64,000 nucleotides of DNA, from the NCBI RefSeq assembly GCF_000878135.1, contig NZ_JXQZ01000023.1, positions 28,981 to 92,980 of the forward strand. The letters run 5' to 3'. The notes under the pieces are model-generated. The model was not told where the DNA came from and did not search any database. It was given only the letters and a program-made list of their open reading frames with translations. The position numbers and the translations under genes are program-made. The stretch is from Frigoribacterium sp. MEB024 (GTDB lineage: Bacteria > Actinomycetota > Actinomycetes > Actinomycetales > Microbacteriaceae). The stretch's first letter is position 1; each line of letters begins with the position of its first letter. Positions 35,675 to 45,014 of the stretch are shown in pieces.

Positions 35675-36978
35675 GCGGTGCCGCCCGAGGCGCCCGCCGC
35701 GTCGGTGGGGTCGGCCGAACGGTCGGGGGTCCGGCCGCCGTCGAGGAGAGCGTCGACCGGCCACCGCAGGCGCACGAGGGTCCCCCGACCCGGTGCCGAG
35801 TCGATGGTCGCGAGCCCGCCGGCGTTGTTGAGCCTCTCGTGGATCGAGACGCGGACTCCGAGACGCTCCGTCGGCACCGTCGTCGGTTCGAAGCCCTTGC
35901 CCGTGTCGCCGACCTCGACGGTCGTCAGGCCGGCCTGGTCACGGGTCACGCGCACCCAGCGCTCCACACCGGGCCCGTCGCCGGCGTGCTGCGAACTGTT
36001 GACGAGGGCCTGGACGGCGGCCGAGTAGAGCGCCTCGGCGGCCGTGGACGGGATGCCGTCGCCCTCGATCGGGCCCCGGCGCAGCTCGACCTCGACACCC
36101 AGGTCGGCCACGGCGGCCTCGATGCGGTCCACCATGTCGGCGATCGTGGTGTCGGACTCGTCGAACGGCGTGGTGCTCGCCGCGGCCGAGAGGTGGGACA
36201 TCGCGTTCCGGGCCATGTTGGTCGACAACTCGCGCTCGTCCGGCGACCACGCCCTGGCCGCCTGGATGAAGGTCGTGAGGACGCTGTCGTGGACGATGGC
36301 GTCGACCTGCACCCGCTCGAGCTCGGTGGCGTGCTCGCGGATGGCCTCGGAGTACCGCGCGACGGCGGTCGCCTGGGCCTGGTCGACGTTCGCTGCCGCC
36401 TGGCGCAGGATCACCACGAGGATCAGCACGGCGCCGCCGAGCAGGATCGCGTAGACGGAGTCGAGGGTCGCCCGCTGCGTGGAGACAGCGCCGCCCGACG
36501 GCGTGAGGCGGATGAAGCCGTAGACGGCGGGGGCGACGAAGAGGTAGCCGGTGGCGATCCAGGTCGAGAACGCCGAGGCGGCCGAGGCCGTCGCGACGGT
36601 GCAGAGGTACCAGAGCCACGGCACGCTCGACTGGACCTCGCTGGGGTCGTCGACGGCGAGGGGCCAGGTGACCAGGGCGATCAGGTAGGCGATGGCGACG
36701 AAGGCCTCCACCGTCGTGACGCCGCGCTGGACGAGGCTCGCCACGACCAGCGCGAAGAACCCGCCGAACATCGCCAGGCCGATGACCCAGGCCCACGCGA
36801 GTTGCATGCTGTCGACCTGACCGATCATGCCGGGCAGTGCTTGCAGGCCGAACACGAGTCCGGCCGCGGCGATGATGCGCCCCAGCACCTTGTCGAGCAG
36901 GGCGCGGCTGATCGGATTGCGCGGGGGCCGGAGAGCTCCGAGCGGGATCGGGGCGCTCAGTCGACCCTCAACGGCCAT
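35671..36978 (-). CDS. Sensor histidine kinase (HisKA_3-like)
   Basis: A 435-residue membrane kinase with about six helices in residues 25-210, a helical region with DAIVHDSVLTTFIQAARAW (the HD dimerisation motif with candidate phospho-His), and an ATPase domain with ALVNSSQHAGDG (N-box), VEVGDTGKGFEP (G1) and the closing GRGTLVRLRW (G2). ATG at 36978 overlaps the response regulator stop by 11 bases. The target is presumably the adjacent LuxR-type regulator; the signal is unknown. Confidence 0.85.
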   Translation of the reverse strand: MAVEGRLSAPIPLGALRPPRNPISRALLDKVLGRIIAAAGLVFGLQALPGMIGQVDSMQLAWAWVIGLAMFGGFFALVVASLVQRGVTTVEAFVAIAYLIALVTWPLAVDDPSEVQSSVPWLWYLCTVATASAASAFSTWIATGYLFVAPAVYGFIRLTPSGGAVSTQRATLDSVYAILLGGAVLILVVILRQAAANVDQAQATAVARYSEAIREHATELERVQVDAIVHDSVLTTFIQAARAWSPDERELSTNMARNAMSHLSAAASTTPFDESDTTIADMVDRIEAAVADLGVEVELRRGPIEGDGIPSTAAEALYSAAVQALVNSSQHAGDGPGVERWVRVTRDQAGLTTVEVGDTGKGFEPTTVPTERLGVRVSIHERLNNAGGLATIDSAPGRGTLVRLRWPVDALLDGGRTPDRSADPTDAAGASGGTA

Positions 36979-37672
36979 CGCCGCCGTCTGCGTCGAGCCC
37001 CGGCAGGATGCCGTCCTCGACGGCACGACGGAGCAGGTCGACCTTGGTGGGCGCCGGTCGGCCGACCTCGACGTACTTGACCCGGATGCGGTCGAGGTAC
37101 TCGCGGGCCGTCGAATAGCCGATGCCGAGCTGCTGGGCGGCGAGCTTCAGCGGCAGGCCCGAGGCGTAGAGGTGCAGGATCTCGCGCTCGCGACGGCCGA
37201 GCTGGGCCTTGGCGAAATCGCGGTCGGCGTCGATCGCGCTCGCCCATTCGAGGTTGTTCAGCACGTCACCCCGGGCGACCGTCGCGACGGCGGCCATGAC
37301 GGTCTTCGTCGCGGAGGACTTCGGGATGACCCCGGCCGCCCCCGCGGCGAGCGCCTCGCGCACCGAGGCGACCCGGTCGGCGATGCTGTGGACGAGGACG
37401 GCGGAGCCCGTGGCCTGGACCCGCTTGACGTTCTCGGTGACGGTCGAGCCGTCGCCGAGCGACAGGTCGAGGACGACGACGTCGACCTCGCGACCCGCGA
37501 GGTTCTCGACGAACTCCTGGACGCCGGCCGCGGTGAGGATCACCTCGAAGCCCTCGTTCTGGCAGGCGGCCTGGATGCCGAGACGCACCGACTCGTGGTC
37601 GTCGACGACCGCGACTCGCACGGGTACGGTCTCGCGGGTGGCGGTGGGGGTCTCGGTCGTGAGGTCTGACAC
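36968..37672 (-). CDS. LuxR/NarL-family response regulator
   Basis: A 234-residue regulator. The receiver domain (residues about 20-140) has VAVVDDHESVRLG and the phospho-acceptor segment VDVVVLDLSLGDGST; the C-terminal helix-turn-helix is LGRREREILHLYASGLPLKLAAQQLGIGYSTAREYLDRIRVKY. GTG at 37672 has a strong AGAAGGA ribosome site. It is the first gene of a leftward three-gene signalling unit with two sensor proteins. A TACGAT -10 candidate lies upstream. Target genes are unknown. Confidence 0.92.
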   Translation of the reverse strand: MSDLTTETPTATRETVPVRVAVVDDHESVRLGIQAACQNEGFEVILTAAGVQEFVENLAGREVDVVVLDLSLGDGSTVTENVKRVQATGSAVLVHSIADRVASVREALAAGAAGVIPKSSATKTVMAAVATVARGDVLNNLEWASAIDADRDFAKAQLGRREREILHLYASGLPLKLAAQQLGIGYSTAREYLDRIRVKYVEVGRPAPTKVDLLRRAVEDGILPGLDADGGDGR

Positions 37673-37730
37673 GGTGATCCTTCTGTCGGCGTGTGCCCTG
37701 GTCCCTGAATCCCGGGCGTGCACGGGGTAC

Positions 37731-37736
37731 ATCGTA
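37731..37736 (-). promoter_or_regulatory. Candidate -10 box for the response regulator unit
   Basis: TACGAT on the minus strand, 58 bases before the GTG at 37672, giving a normal 5' leader with a ribosome site, unlike the leaderless genes in this window. Confidence 0.4.
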
Positions 37737-37749
37737 ACGGGATCGCGGC

Positions 37750-38991
37750 TCAGGCCGGCAGCAGGCGCACCACCGTCTCGACGTGGTGCGTGTTCGGGAA
37801 GAGGTCGTAGGCCTGCAGGGCGTCGAGTTCGTAGCCGCGCTCGGCGAAGAGGGCGACGTCGCGGGCGAGGGCGACCGGGTCGCACGCGACGTAGACGACC
37901 TGGGCGGGGCGCAGGGCCGCGATCTCGGACACGACGTCGCGTCCCGCACCCGAGCGGGGCGGGTCGAGGACGACCGTCGCGGCCGCGAGGCGCTCGCGCT
38001 CGGCGTCGCCGGCCTGTGACGCGGTCTGCCGCAACCAGCGCTCCACCCGTCCGGTCACGGCCGACGCACCGATCCACTCGGCCAGGTTCTCGGAGGCGTG
38101 CTCGGTGGCCCGCTCGTCGCTCTCGACGCTCGTGATGCGGGTCCCCGCACCGAACCGGTCCCCCACGGCGGCCGCGAGCAGTCCGACCCCGCCGTAGAGG
38201 TCGAGGTTGGCACCCTTCGGGTCGAAGCGCTCGGGGTCGATCATGGTCTGCACGGCGGCGGTGAGCGTGGCGGCGGCCTCGCGGTGGACCTGCCAGAACC
38301 CGCCGTCGTCGAGGCGGAACTCGCGGTCACCGACCACTTCGGTGATGGTCGATCGGGCCTGACGTCCGATGATCAGGCGCGCGCCTCCCACGCTCGGGGC
38401 GACGACGTCGACGTGTTCCTCGCCGGGGAAGGCATCGCCCAGCGGCGCCACCTCGGCGACCTCCGGGGACGCGAGCGGCAGGTCGGGCACGTGCACGACC
38501 CGGTGCGAGCGCGCGGCGTACTGACCGGGACGCCCCTCGGCGTCGAGGTGCAGGCGCAGGCGTGTGCGCCACCCCGTGCCGCCGCGGTCGTCGTCGCCGG
38601 GCAGTGCCTCGACCGAGACCCGTCCGTCGGCGTCGGCGACCCCGCCCATCCGGGTGAGTGCGTCGACCACCACGCGCCGCTTCAGCTCGCGCTGGTGGGC
38701 GAGCTCGATGTGCCCGAACTCGGCCCCTCCGGCGCGGTCGGCCGGATCGACCTCGAGGGCGGCCGCTCCCCACACGTGTGGTCGGCGGTGCTCGCTCGCC
38801 TCGAGGACCCTCACCGTGTCGGCCCGCCAGAAGGCCTTCTTGCGGTCGTCGGCGATGCGCGCCACGACCTTCTCGCCGGGCAGGGTGTCGGTCACGAACA
38901 CCACCCGCCCGTCGAGTCGGGCCACCGAGATGCCCCCGTGTGCGATGCCCGTCACGTCCAGTTCGACCTCGCGGCCCAGCATGTCTCCCAT
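37750..38991 (-). CDS. TrmA/RlmD-family RNA (uracil-5) methyltransferase
   Basis: A 413-residue protein. An N-terminal TRAM-like domain (GREVELDVTGIAHGGISVARLDGRVVFV) is followed by an SAM-binding domain with LDLYGGVGLLAAAVGD and the catalytic VYVACDPVALARDVALF, where Cys attacks the uracil. ATG at 38991 lies only 26 bases from the divergent maf start. Which RNA is modified is not clear from sequence. Confidence 0.88.
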   Translation of the reverse strand: MGDMLGREVELDVTGIAHGGISVARLDGRVVFVTDTLPGEKVVARIADDRKKAFWRADTVRVLEASEHRRPHVWGAAALEVDPADRAGGAEFGHIELAHQRELKRRVVVDALTRMGGVADADGRVSVEALPGDDDRGGTGWRTRLRLHLDAEGRPGQYAARSHRVVHVPDLPLASPEVAEVAPLGDAFPGEEHVDVVAPSVGGARLIIGRQARSTITEVVGDREFRLDDGGFWQVHREAAATLTAAVQTMIDPERFDPKGANLDLYGGVGLLAAAVGDRFGAGTRITSVESDERATEHASENLAEWIGASAVTGRVERWLRQTASQAGDAERERLAAATVVLDPPRSGAGRDVVSEIAALRPAQVVYVACDPVALARDVALFAERGYELDALQAYDLFPNTHHVETVVRLLPA

Positions 38992-38997
38992 GCGTCG

Positions 38998-39010
38998 AGT
39001 CTGACAGGCT
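38998..39010. promoter_or_regulatory. Back-to-back -10 boxes for the methyltransferase and maf
   Basis: CAGACT (minus, 38998-39003) is 6 bases from the methyltransferase ATG, and CAGGCT (plus, 39005-39010) is 7 bases from the maf ATG, with one base between them. The whole spacer is 26 bases, so both messages probably start at or beside their start codons. Confidence 0.4.
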
Positions 39011-39017
39011 GGGCGGC

Positions 39018-39707
39018 ATGACCGTCCCGCTCTACCTGGCCAGCACCTCCCCCGCCCGTCTCGCACTGTTGCGCGCCGCCGGCATCGAGCCGGTGCTGAT
39101 CAGCCCCGGCGTCGACGAGGAGGCCGCGGTCGCCGCCGAGTCGGCACGTCTCGGCCGAGACCTCACGGCGGCCGAGACGGTGCAGCACCTCGCCCGGCTC
39201 AAGGCCGAGGCCGTGCTCGACACCGTGGTCGACGGCCGCCCCCTGGACGGGTTGGTGCTCGGGGGCGACAGCGCCTTCGAGTTCGACGGCGAGGTGCACG
39301 GCAAACCGCACGAGCCCGCGCTGGCGCTCGACCGGTGGCGTCGCATGGCCGAGATCGGCCACGGCACCCTCTGGTCGGGCCACTGGCTGGTGGACCACCG
39401 CGGCGGCGCTCCCCGAGTCACCGCCGACGCCCCGTCAGGAGGCGCGGGCCGGGTCGCGAGCGCGTCTCTCACCTTCGCCGACGACCTCGACCCGCACGAA
39501 CTCTCGGCCTACGTCGAGACGGGCGAGCCGCTCGAGGTCGCGGGTGCCTTCACGATCGACGGTCGTGCGTCCGCGTTCATCACGCACATCGAAGGCACCC
39601 CGAGCGCCGTCGTGGGTCTCTCGGTGCCCGTGTTGCGGTCGCTCGTCCGGGGCTTCGGCGTGCCGTGGCACGAGCTGTGGACCTCGGCGACCGCCGGGTC
39701 CTTGTAG
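39018..39707 (+). CDS. maf: Maf family nucleoside triphosphate pyrophosphatase
   Basis: A 229-residue protein that hydrolyses dTTP, UTP or modified nucleotides. It starts [22 protein letters not shown], with the catalytic [17 protein letters not shown] region; Maf proteins usually have D at the TxxD-type active-site position in this segment. The protein is longer than the typical 190-200 residues, with a insert in the middle (around [18 protein letters not shown]). ATG at 39018 is set by the conserved start. Confidence 0.92.
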   Translation: MTVPLYLASTSPARLALLRAAGIEPVLISPGVDEEAAVAAESARLGRDLTAAETVQHLARLKAEAVLDTVVDGRPLDGLVLGGDSAFEFDGEVHGKPHEPALALDRWRRMAEIGHGTLWSGHWLVDHRGGAPRVTADAPSGGAGRVASASLTFADDLDPHELSAYVETGEPLEVAGAFTIDGRASAFITHIEGTPSAVVGLSVPVLRSLVRGFGVPWHELWTSATAGSL

Positions 39708-39772
39708 GTTCTGCCCCGCGCCTCCTGGTCCTTTTTGTGCACGTCAGCCAAAGGCAGGCGCGAACCGCGCAA

Positions 39773-39778
39773 TAGGGT
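39773..39778 (+). promoter_or_regulatory. Candidate -10 box for the leaderless carboxylase alpha gene
   Basis: TAGGGT lies 8 bases before the ATG at 39787 in the 79-base gap after maf, with no ribosome site. Confidence 0.4.
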
Positions 39779-39786
39779 GGGGAACT

Positions 39787-41544
39787 ATGCCGCGTATCAG
39801 CAAGGTCCTCATCGCCAACCGTGGAGAGATCGCCGTCCGCGTGATCCGGGCCGCGCGTGACGCCGGAATCGGCTCGGTGGCGGTCTACGCCGACCAGGAC
39901 CGCGACGCCCAGCACGCCCGCCTCGCCGACGAGGCCTACGCCCTGGGTGGCACCACGAGCGCCGAGACCTACCTCGTCATCGACAAGATCCTCTCGGTCG
40001 CCCGCCGCTCGGGTGCGGACGCCGTCCACCCCGGCTACGGCTTCCTCGCCGAGAACGCCGACTTCGCCCGAGCCGTCCAGGCCGCGGGCCTCGTCTGGAT
40101 CGGCCCGTCGCCCGAGGCCATCGAGCAGCTCGGTGACAAGGTCTCGGCTCGTCACATCGCCGAGCGCGTCGGGGCGCCGCTCGCCCCCGGCACCCTGAAC
40201 CCCGTCTCGGGCGCCGACGAGGTCCTCGAGTTCGTCGACCAGCACGGCCTGCCCGTCGCGATCAAGGCCGCCTTCGGCGGCGGTGGGCGCGGCCTCAAGG
40301 TGGCCCGCACCCGCGACGAGGTCCCCGAGCTGTTCGACTCGGCCACCCGCGAGGCCGTGGCCGCCTTCGGCCGCGGCGAGTGCTTCGTCGAGAAGTACCT
40401 CGACCAGCCGCGCCACGTCGAGACGCAGTGCCTGGCCGACTCGCACGGCAACGTCGTCGTCGTGTCGACCCGCGACTGCTCGCTGCAGCGCCGCCACCAG
40501 AAGCTCGTGGAGGAGGCCCCCGCGCCGTTCCTCACCGACGAGCAGACCACGAAGTTGTACGAGTCGTCCAAGGCCATCCTGCGCGAGGTCGGCTACGTCG
40601 GCGCGGGCACCTGCGAGTTCTTGATCGGCAAGGACGGCACCGTCTCGTTCCTCGAGGTCAACACGCGCCTGCAGGTCGAGCACCCCGTGTCCGAAGAGGT
40701 CACCGGCCTCGACCTCGTCCGCGAGCAGTTCCGTCTCGCCGAGGGCGGCGTGCTCGACTACGACGACCCCGAGGCCCGCGGCCACTCGTTCGAGTTCCGC
40801 ATCAACGGCGAGGACGCCGGCCGTGGGTTCATGCCGGCCCCCGGTCCGATCCACGTCTTCAAGGCCCCGGGAGGCCCCGGCGTCCGCGTCGACAGCGGCG
40901 TCCAGGCGGGTGACGAGATCAGCGGTTCGTTCGACTCGCTCCTCGCCAAGCTGATCGTCACCGGCTCGTCGCGTGAGGACGCCCTCGAGCGCTCGCGTCG
41001 GGCCCTGGCCGAGTTCGAGGTCGCCGGCCTGCCGACGGTGCTGCCGTTCCACCGCGCGATCGTCGACGACCCCGCCTTCGCGCCCGCCGACGGCGCCCCG
41101 TTCTCGATCTACACCCGCTGGATCGAGACCGAGTTCGACAACACCATCCCCGCCTGGAGCGGCGAGGCCGAGGCCCCGCGCCCGACCGACGCACGCGACA
41201 CCGTCGTGGTCGAGGTGGACGGGAAGCGACTCGAGGTCTCGCTGCCGGCCGGTCTCGGGTCGCGCACCGCACCTCCTGCGGTCGCCCCCAAACGCCGCGG
41301 CGCGCCCCGCTCGTCGGTCGTGACCGCGACCGGCGCCGAGGTCAAGGCGCCGATGCAGGCCACCGTCGTGAAGCTCGCCGTCGAGGCCGGTCAGCAGGTC
41401 GTCAAGGGCGACCTGGTGCTCGTGCTCGAGGCGATGAAGATGGAACAGCCCGTCGCCGCCCACCGTGACGGCACCGTCTCGGGCATCGCGGCCGTCGTCG
41501 GCGAGACCGTCTCGTCGGGCCACGTCCTGCTCAGCATCGACTGA
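39787..41544 (+). CDS. Acyl-CoA carboxylase alpha subunit (biotin carboxylase + BCCP)
   Basis: A 585-residue two-part protein. Residues 1-450 are biotin carboxylase ([45 protein letters not shown] for [21 protein letters not shown]). The C-terminal biotinyl domain carries [11 protein letters not shown] with the biotin-accepting Lys at residue 551. It charges biotin with CO2 and pairs with the beta and epsilon subunits at 32-34 kb; biotin is attached by the birA product. ATG at 39787 lies 8 bases after TAGGGT, suggesting a leaderless message. Confidence 0.96.
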   Translation: MPRISKVLIANRGEIAVRVIRAARDAGIGSVAVYADQDRDAQHARLADEAYALGGTTSAETYLVIDKILSVARRSGADAVHPGYGFLAENADFARAVQAAGLVWIGPSPEAIEQLGDKVSARHIAERVGAPLAPGTLNPVSGADEVLEFVDQHGLPVAIKAAFGGGGRGLKVARTRDEVPELFDSATREAVAAFGRGECFVEKYLDQPRHVETQCLADSHGNVVVVSTRDCSLQRRHQKLVEEAPAPFLTDEQTTKLYESSKAILREVGYVGAGTCEFLIGKDGTVSFLEVNTRLQVEHPVSEEVTGLDLVREQFRLAEGGVLDYDDPEARGHSFEFRINGEDAGRGFMPAPGPIHVFKAPGGPGVRVDSGVQAGDEISGSFDSLLAKLIVTGSSREDALERSRRALAEFEVAGLPTVLPFHRAIVDDPAFAPADGAPFSIYTRWIETEFDNTIPAWSGEAEAPRPTDARDTVVVEVDGKRLEVSLPAGLGSRTAPPAVAPKRRGAPRSSVVTATGAEVKAPMQATVVKLAVEAGQQVVKGDLVLVLEAMKMEQPVAAHRDGTVSGIAAVVGETVSSGHVLLSID

Positions 41545-41591
41545 GCCCGCGCCGGGCCCCGCGGCGACCGGGGACGCGGGTCGGCAGACCT

Positions 41592-41597
41592 TAGAGT
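41592..41597 (+). promoter_or_regulatory. Candidate -10 box for leaderless punA
   Basis: TAGAGT lies 7 bases before the punA ATG, in the 60-base gap after the carboxylase alpha gene. It is identical to the arrangement at 32446. Confidence 0.45.
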
Positions 41598-41604
41598 GGA
41601 CGCC

Positions 41605-42438
41605 ATGTCTGAGACCACCACGCACCCACTCGACGACCGCGCCGCCGACCCCTTCGAGGTCGCCCGCACCGCCGCCGCCGAGATCGCCGAGAAGACCGGC
41701 ATCGCCCGACACGACATCGCCCTGACGCTGGGCAGCGGTTGGGCCAAGGCCGCCGACCTGATCGGCGAGACCGTGGCCGAGGTCCCGGCCACCGAGATCA
41801 CCGGGTTCGCCGCGTCGGCCGTGGTCGGCCACACGAGCTCGATCCGCAGCATCGCCCTGCCTTCGGGCAAGCACGCCCTCGTCATGGGTGCCCGCACGCA
41901 CTACTACGAGGGCCACGGCGTGCGTCGGGTCGTGCACGGCGTGCGCACGGCCGCCGCCACGGGCGCGTCGACCATGATCCTGACGAACGGTGCCGGCGGC
42001 ATCCGAGAGACCTGGAAGCCCGGCACACCCGTGCTGATCAGCGACCACATCAACCTCACGGCGGACTCGCCCCTCGAGGGCGCGACCTTCATCGACCTGA
42101 CCGACCTCTACTCGACGCGACTGCGCGACATCGCGCGCGGGATCGACCCCGACCTCGACGAGGGCGTCTACACGCAGTTCCGCGGCCCGCACTACGAGAC
42201 GCCGGCCGAGGTGCAGATGGCGAAGGCGATCGGCGGCCACATCGTCGGCATGTCGACGGCCCTCGAAGCCATCGCCGCCCGCCAGTCCGGCATGGAGGTG
42301 CTCGGCATGTCGCTGATCACGAACCTCGCCGCGGGCATCCAGAAGACCCCCCTCAGCCACGCCGAGGTGCTCGAGGCCGGGCGCGACGCCGAGGCCAAGA
42401 TCAGCGACCTGCTCGCCCGCATCGTGGCGGCCCTGTGA
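41605..42438 (+). CDS. punA: Purine nucleoside phosphorylase (class II trimeric)
   Basis: A 277-residue phosphorylase splitting inosine or guanosine (and deoxy forms) to base and (deoxy)ribose-1-phosphate. It has LTLGSGWAKAADL for phosphate, HYYEGHGVRRVVHGVR, TNGAGGI, and GPHYETPAEVQMAKAIGGHIVGMSTALEAIAAR, all diagnostic for the family. Its stop overlaps the start of the phosphosugar mutase by 4 bases. ATG at 41605 is preceded by an in-frame GTG at 41596 that belongs to the promoter region instead. Confidence 0.95.
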   Translation: MSETTTHPLDDRAADPFEVARTAAAEIAEKTGIARHDIALTLGSGWAKAADLIGETVAEVPATEITGFAASAVVGHTSSIRSIALPSGKHALVMGARTHYYEGHGVRRVVHGVRTAAATGASTMILTNGAGGIRETWKPGTPVLISDHINLTADSPLEGATFIDLTDLYSTRLRDIARGIDPDLDEGVYTQFRGPHYETPAEVQMAKAIGGHIVGMSTALEAIAARQSGMEVLGMSLITNLAAGIQKTPLSHAEVLEAGRDAEAKISDLLARIVAAL

Positions 42439-44150
42439 GCGGCGACGTGACGGGGGCCCGCAACGAGGACTCCGCGGTCTCGTCCGACCTCGAGCAGCTC
42501 ATCGCGACGGCCACGGCCTGGCGCGACCAGGACCCCGACGACGAGACGCGTGACGAGCTCGGCCGGCTGCTGAGCCGTGCCGGTGCCCACGACGCCGACG
42601 CCGCCGCCGACCTCGCAGACCGCTTCGCCGGTCGCCTGCAGTTCGGCACCGCCGGCCTGCGCGGTGCCCTGGGCTCGGGCTCGAACCGCATGAACCGCGT
42701 GCTCGTGGCGCAGGCCGCGGCCGGCTTCGCGGCCTTCCTGCGGGGCCGCGAGGCGCATCCCTCGATCGTCATCGGCTACGACGGGCGCAAGAACTCCGAC
42801 GTCTTCGCGCGCGACACCGCCGAGATCATGGCGGCGGCTGGCGTGACCGCGACGATCCTGCCGCGGGCCCTGCCGACACCGGTGCTGGCCTTCGCCGTGC
42901 GCCACCTCGACGTCAGTGCGGGCGTCATGGTCACCGCGAGTCACAACCCGGCGCAGGACAACGGCTACAAGGTCTATCTCGGGGGCGTCGACGCCGGATC
43001 GCAGATCGTCTCGCCGGTCGACGGCGAGATCGCGACCGAGATCGAGAAGGCGGCGCAGTCTCCCGTCACCCACCTGGCGCGTTCCGACGACTACCGCGAG
43101 GCCGGCGACGACCTCGTCATGGAGTACGTCCGACGCACAGCCTCCGTGGCCGGGACGGCTGCGACCGGTCGTCAGCCGCGCGTCGTCTACACCGCGATGC
43201 ACGGCGTCGGGTGGGAGGTCGCGCGACGCGTGTTCGCGACCGCGGGCTTCGCCGAGCCGATCCCCGTCGGTGAGCAGAGCGCCCCCGACCCGGCGTTCCC
43301 GACCGTGGCCTTCCCCAACCCCGAAGAGCCCGGGGCCCTGGATCTCTCGTTCGCCACGGCCGAACGTGTCGAGGCCGACCTGGTCATCGCCAACGACCCC
43401 GACGCCGACCGGCTCGCGGTGGCGATCCCCGTCGACGGTGGGTGGCGTCGACTCAGCGGCAACGAGGTCGGCTCGCTGCTCGGCTGGCGCGCCGCCGAGC
43501 GCGCGCGTCGGGACGACCGCGACGGCACCCTGGCCGCGAGCATCGTCTCGTCCCCCGCCCTGCGCGAGATCGCCCGCGTGCACGGGCTCGACTACGTCGA
43601 CACCCTCACCGGCTTCAAGTGGGTCTCCCGCGTCGGAGGACTGCTCTACGGCTACGAGGAGGCCCTCGGCTACCTCGTCGACCCGGACGTCGTCCGCGAC
43701 AAGGACGGCATCTCGGCCGCCGTCGACCTGTTGGCCCTCGCGACCGAGTTGCACACGGCCGGGTCGAGCCTGGCCGAGCACCTCGTCGCCTTCGACGAGC
43801 GGTTCGGCGCCTACGCCTCGTCGCAGATCTCGATCCGGGTCGACGACCTCGCCACCATCACGGCGCTCACCGACGGTCTGCGTCGACGACCCCCGGCGAC
43901 GATCGGCTCGCACCGCGTCGACCGCGTCGACGACTTCCGCGACGGCTTCGGGGCCTTCCCCGCGGGCGACATCCTGCGCTACTGGCTGACCGACGGCTCG
44001 CGCGTCATCGTCCGCCCGAGCGGCACCGAGCCGAAGCTCAAGGTCTACATCGACGCGTCGAGCACCGAGGGCGACGCCGTCGCCCGTCGGACGGCTGCCG
44101 AGGCGGCCGTGGCCGACCTCGACGCGGGCATGCGGGCCCTGCTGACCTGA
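42435..44150 (+). CDS. Phosphosugar mutase (PGM2-like; likely phosphopentomutase role)
   Basis: A 571-residue alpha-D-phosphohexomutase. It has LQFGTAGLRGALGSGSNRMN, the phospho-Ser loop VTASHNPAQDNGYKV (Ser near residue 169), the metal loop NDPDADRLAV and RPSGTEPKLKVYI for phosphate. This PGM2-type branch includes enzymes that prefer ribose- or deoxyribose-1-phosphate. The GTG start overlaps the punA stop, so its likely job is converting the sugar phosphate released by PunA to the 5-phosphate. A purely glucose or mannose role cannot be excluded. Confidence 0.85.
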   Translation: MSGDVTGARNEDSAVSSDLEQLIATATAWRDQDPDDETRDELGRLLSRAGAHDADAAADLADRFAGRLQFGTAGLRGALGSGSNRMNRVLVAQAAAGFAAFLRGREAHPSIVIGYDGRKNSDVFARDTAEIMAAAGVTATILPRALPTPVLAFAVRHLDVSAGVMVTASHNPAQDNGYKVYLGGVDAGSQIVSPVDGEIATEIEKAAQSPVTHLARSDDYREAGDDLVMEYVRRTASVAGTAATGRQPRVVYTAMHGVGWEVARRVFATAGFAEPIPVGEQSAPDPAFPTVAFPNPEEPGALDLSFATAERVEADLVIANDPDADRLAVAIPVDGGWRRLSGNEVGSLLGWRAAERARRDDRDGTLAASIVSSPALREIARVHGLDYVDTLTGFKWVSRVGGLLYGYEEALGYLVDPDVVRDKDGISAAVDLLALATELHTAGSSLAEHLVAFDERFGAYASSQISIRVDDLATITALTDGLRRRPPATIGSHRVDRVDDFRDGFGAFPAGDILRYWLTDGSRVIVRPSGTEPKLKVYIDASSTEGDAVARRTAAEAAVADLDAGMRALLT

Positions 44151-44182
44151 CGGTCGGGGCGGTGACCGCCCGGACGACGGAA

Positions 44183-44219
44183 GAGACCCCGGATGCACGA
44201 TCTGCGCCTCCGGGGTCTC
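44183..44219. terminator. Bidirectional hairpin terminator
   Basis: A perfect 11-bp stem (44183-44193 with 44209-44219) and 15-base loop between the convergent mutase and PTS IIB genes. Confidence 0.6.
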
Positions 44220-44264
44220 CCTCGTCGTGGCCGGTGCGGTTCGCCCCGGTGCCGCCCGCCGCGC

Positions 44265-44537
44265 TCAGCCGAGCGACTTCTGCAGCTTCTCGGTCAGCTC
44301 GGCCTGGTCGAAGTGGTTCTGGATGACGATGACGTCGGCGAACGTGGAGCCGATGGCCTCGACGAACTCGGCCGACGTGAGGATGACCTGTGCGTCGTCT
44401 CCGACCGAGGCGATCGAGCCGATGTCGGCGGCGACGACGTCGGCCTCGATGTCGAGCTTGGCCAGGACGCGCTCGGCGTTGACCTTGAGGATTCCGCTGC
44501 TGCCGATGCCGGCGCCGCAGATGGTGACGATCTTCAT
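44265..44537 (-). CDS. Orphan PTS IIB domain protein (ascorbate/galactitol type)
   Basis: A 90-residue single-domain protein. MKIVTICGAGIGSSGILKVNAERVL shows the phosphorylated Cys (residue 7) in the GxGxGSS loop of small IIB proteins of the UlaB/GatB group. It follows the IIA gene on the same strand. No membrane IIC is encoded nearby, so transport by this pair alone is not possible from this locus. A role in phosphate relay to a distant IIC or in regulation is equally possible. Confidence 0.85.
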   Translation of the reverse strand: MKIVTICGAGIGSSGILKVNAERVLAKLDIEADVVAADIGSIASVGDDAQVILTSAEFVEAIGSTFADVIVIQNHFDQAELTEKLQKSLG

Positions 44538-44565
44538 GGGGCTGTCTCGATCCGTCGTGGGAGGG

Positions 44566-45012
44566 TCAGGCGGGGACGCCCATCAACCGACGCACCTCGT
44601 CGACCGAGGTGGCGGCCGCGAGGGCGGGGATGACGGAGGCCTCGTTGAAGACGTTCGCGAGGTCGGCGATCGATTCGAGGTGGCCGCCGACGGTGACGAT
44701 CGCGAGGCCGAGGACCACGCTGACGGGATCGTTGTGTGGGTGGCCGAAGGGCACGGGCTCGGCCAACGTGACCACCGCGAGGCCGTCGCGCACCACGTCG
44801 TCGCCCGGACGGGCATGGGCCAACACGAGGCCCGGCGCGATGACCACGTAGGGGCCGTGCTCGTCGATCATGCGGACCATCTCGTCGCCGTAGCCCTCGC
44901 GGGCGGCGCCGGAGTCGACCAACGCGTGCCCCGCGACACGGACGGCCTCGCGCCAGTCGGCGACCCGGGCACCGATGACGACCGCCTCGTCGGGCAGCGG
45001 AGGGAGAGCCAT
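44566..45012 (-). CDS. Orphan PTS IIA domain protein (EIIA type 2)
   Basis: A 148-residue protein of the fructose/mannitol-like IIA class. APGLVLAHARPGDDV places the likely phospho-His at residue 66, and PFGHPHNDPVSVVLGLAIVT is a typical companion motif. ATG at 45012 lies 2 bases after the add stop and leads to the IIB gene 28 bases later. Its position behind adenosine deaminase suggests a link to nucleoside-derived sugar use rather than to a sugar porter. Confidence 0.85.
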   Translation of the reverse strand: MALPPLPDEAVVIGARVADWREAVRVAGHALVDSGAAREGYGDEMVRMIDEHGPYVVIAPGLVLAHARPGDDVVRDGLAVVTLAEPVPFGHPHNDPVSVVLGLAIVTVGGHLESIADLANVFNEASVIPALAAATSVDEVRRLMGVPA

Positions 45013-45014
45013 GC

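Noticed and set aside
39580..42360. A 926-codon open frame on the minus strand opposite the carboxylase alpha and punA genes
   Set aside because: The plus-strand genes are full-length known families; the antisense frame is low-complexity, Gly/Glu/Arg/Val-rich and lacks motifs, as expected from GC-rich codon bias.
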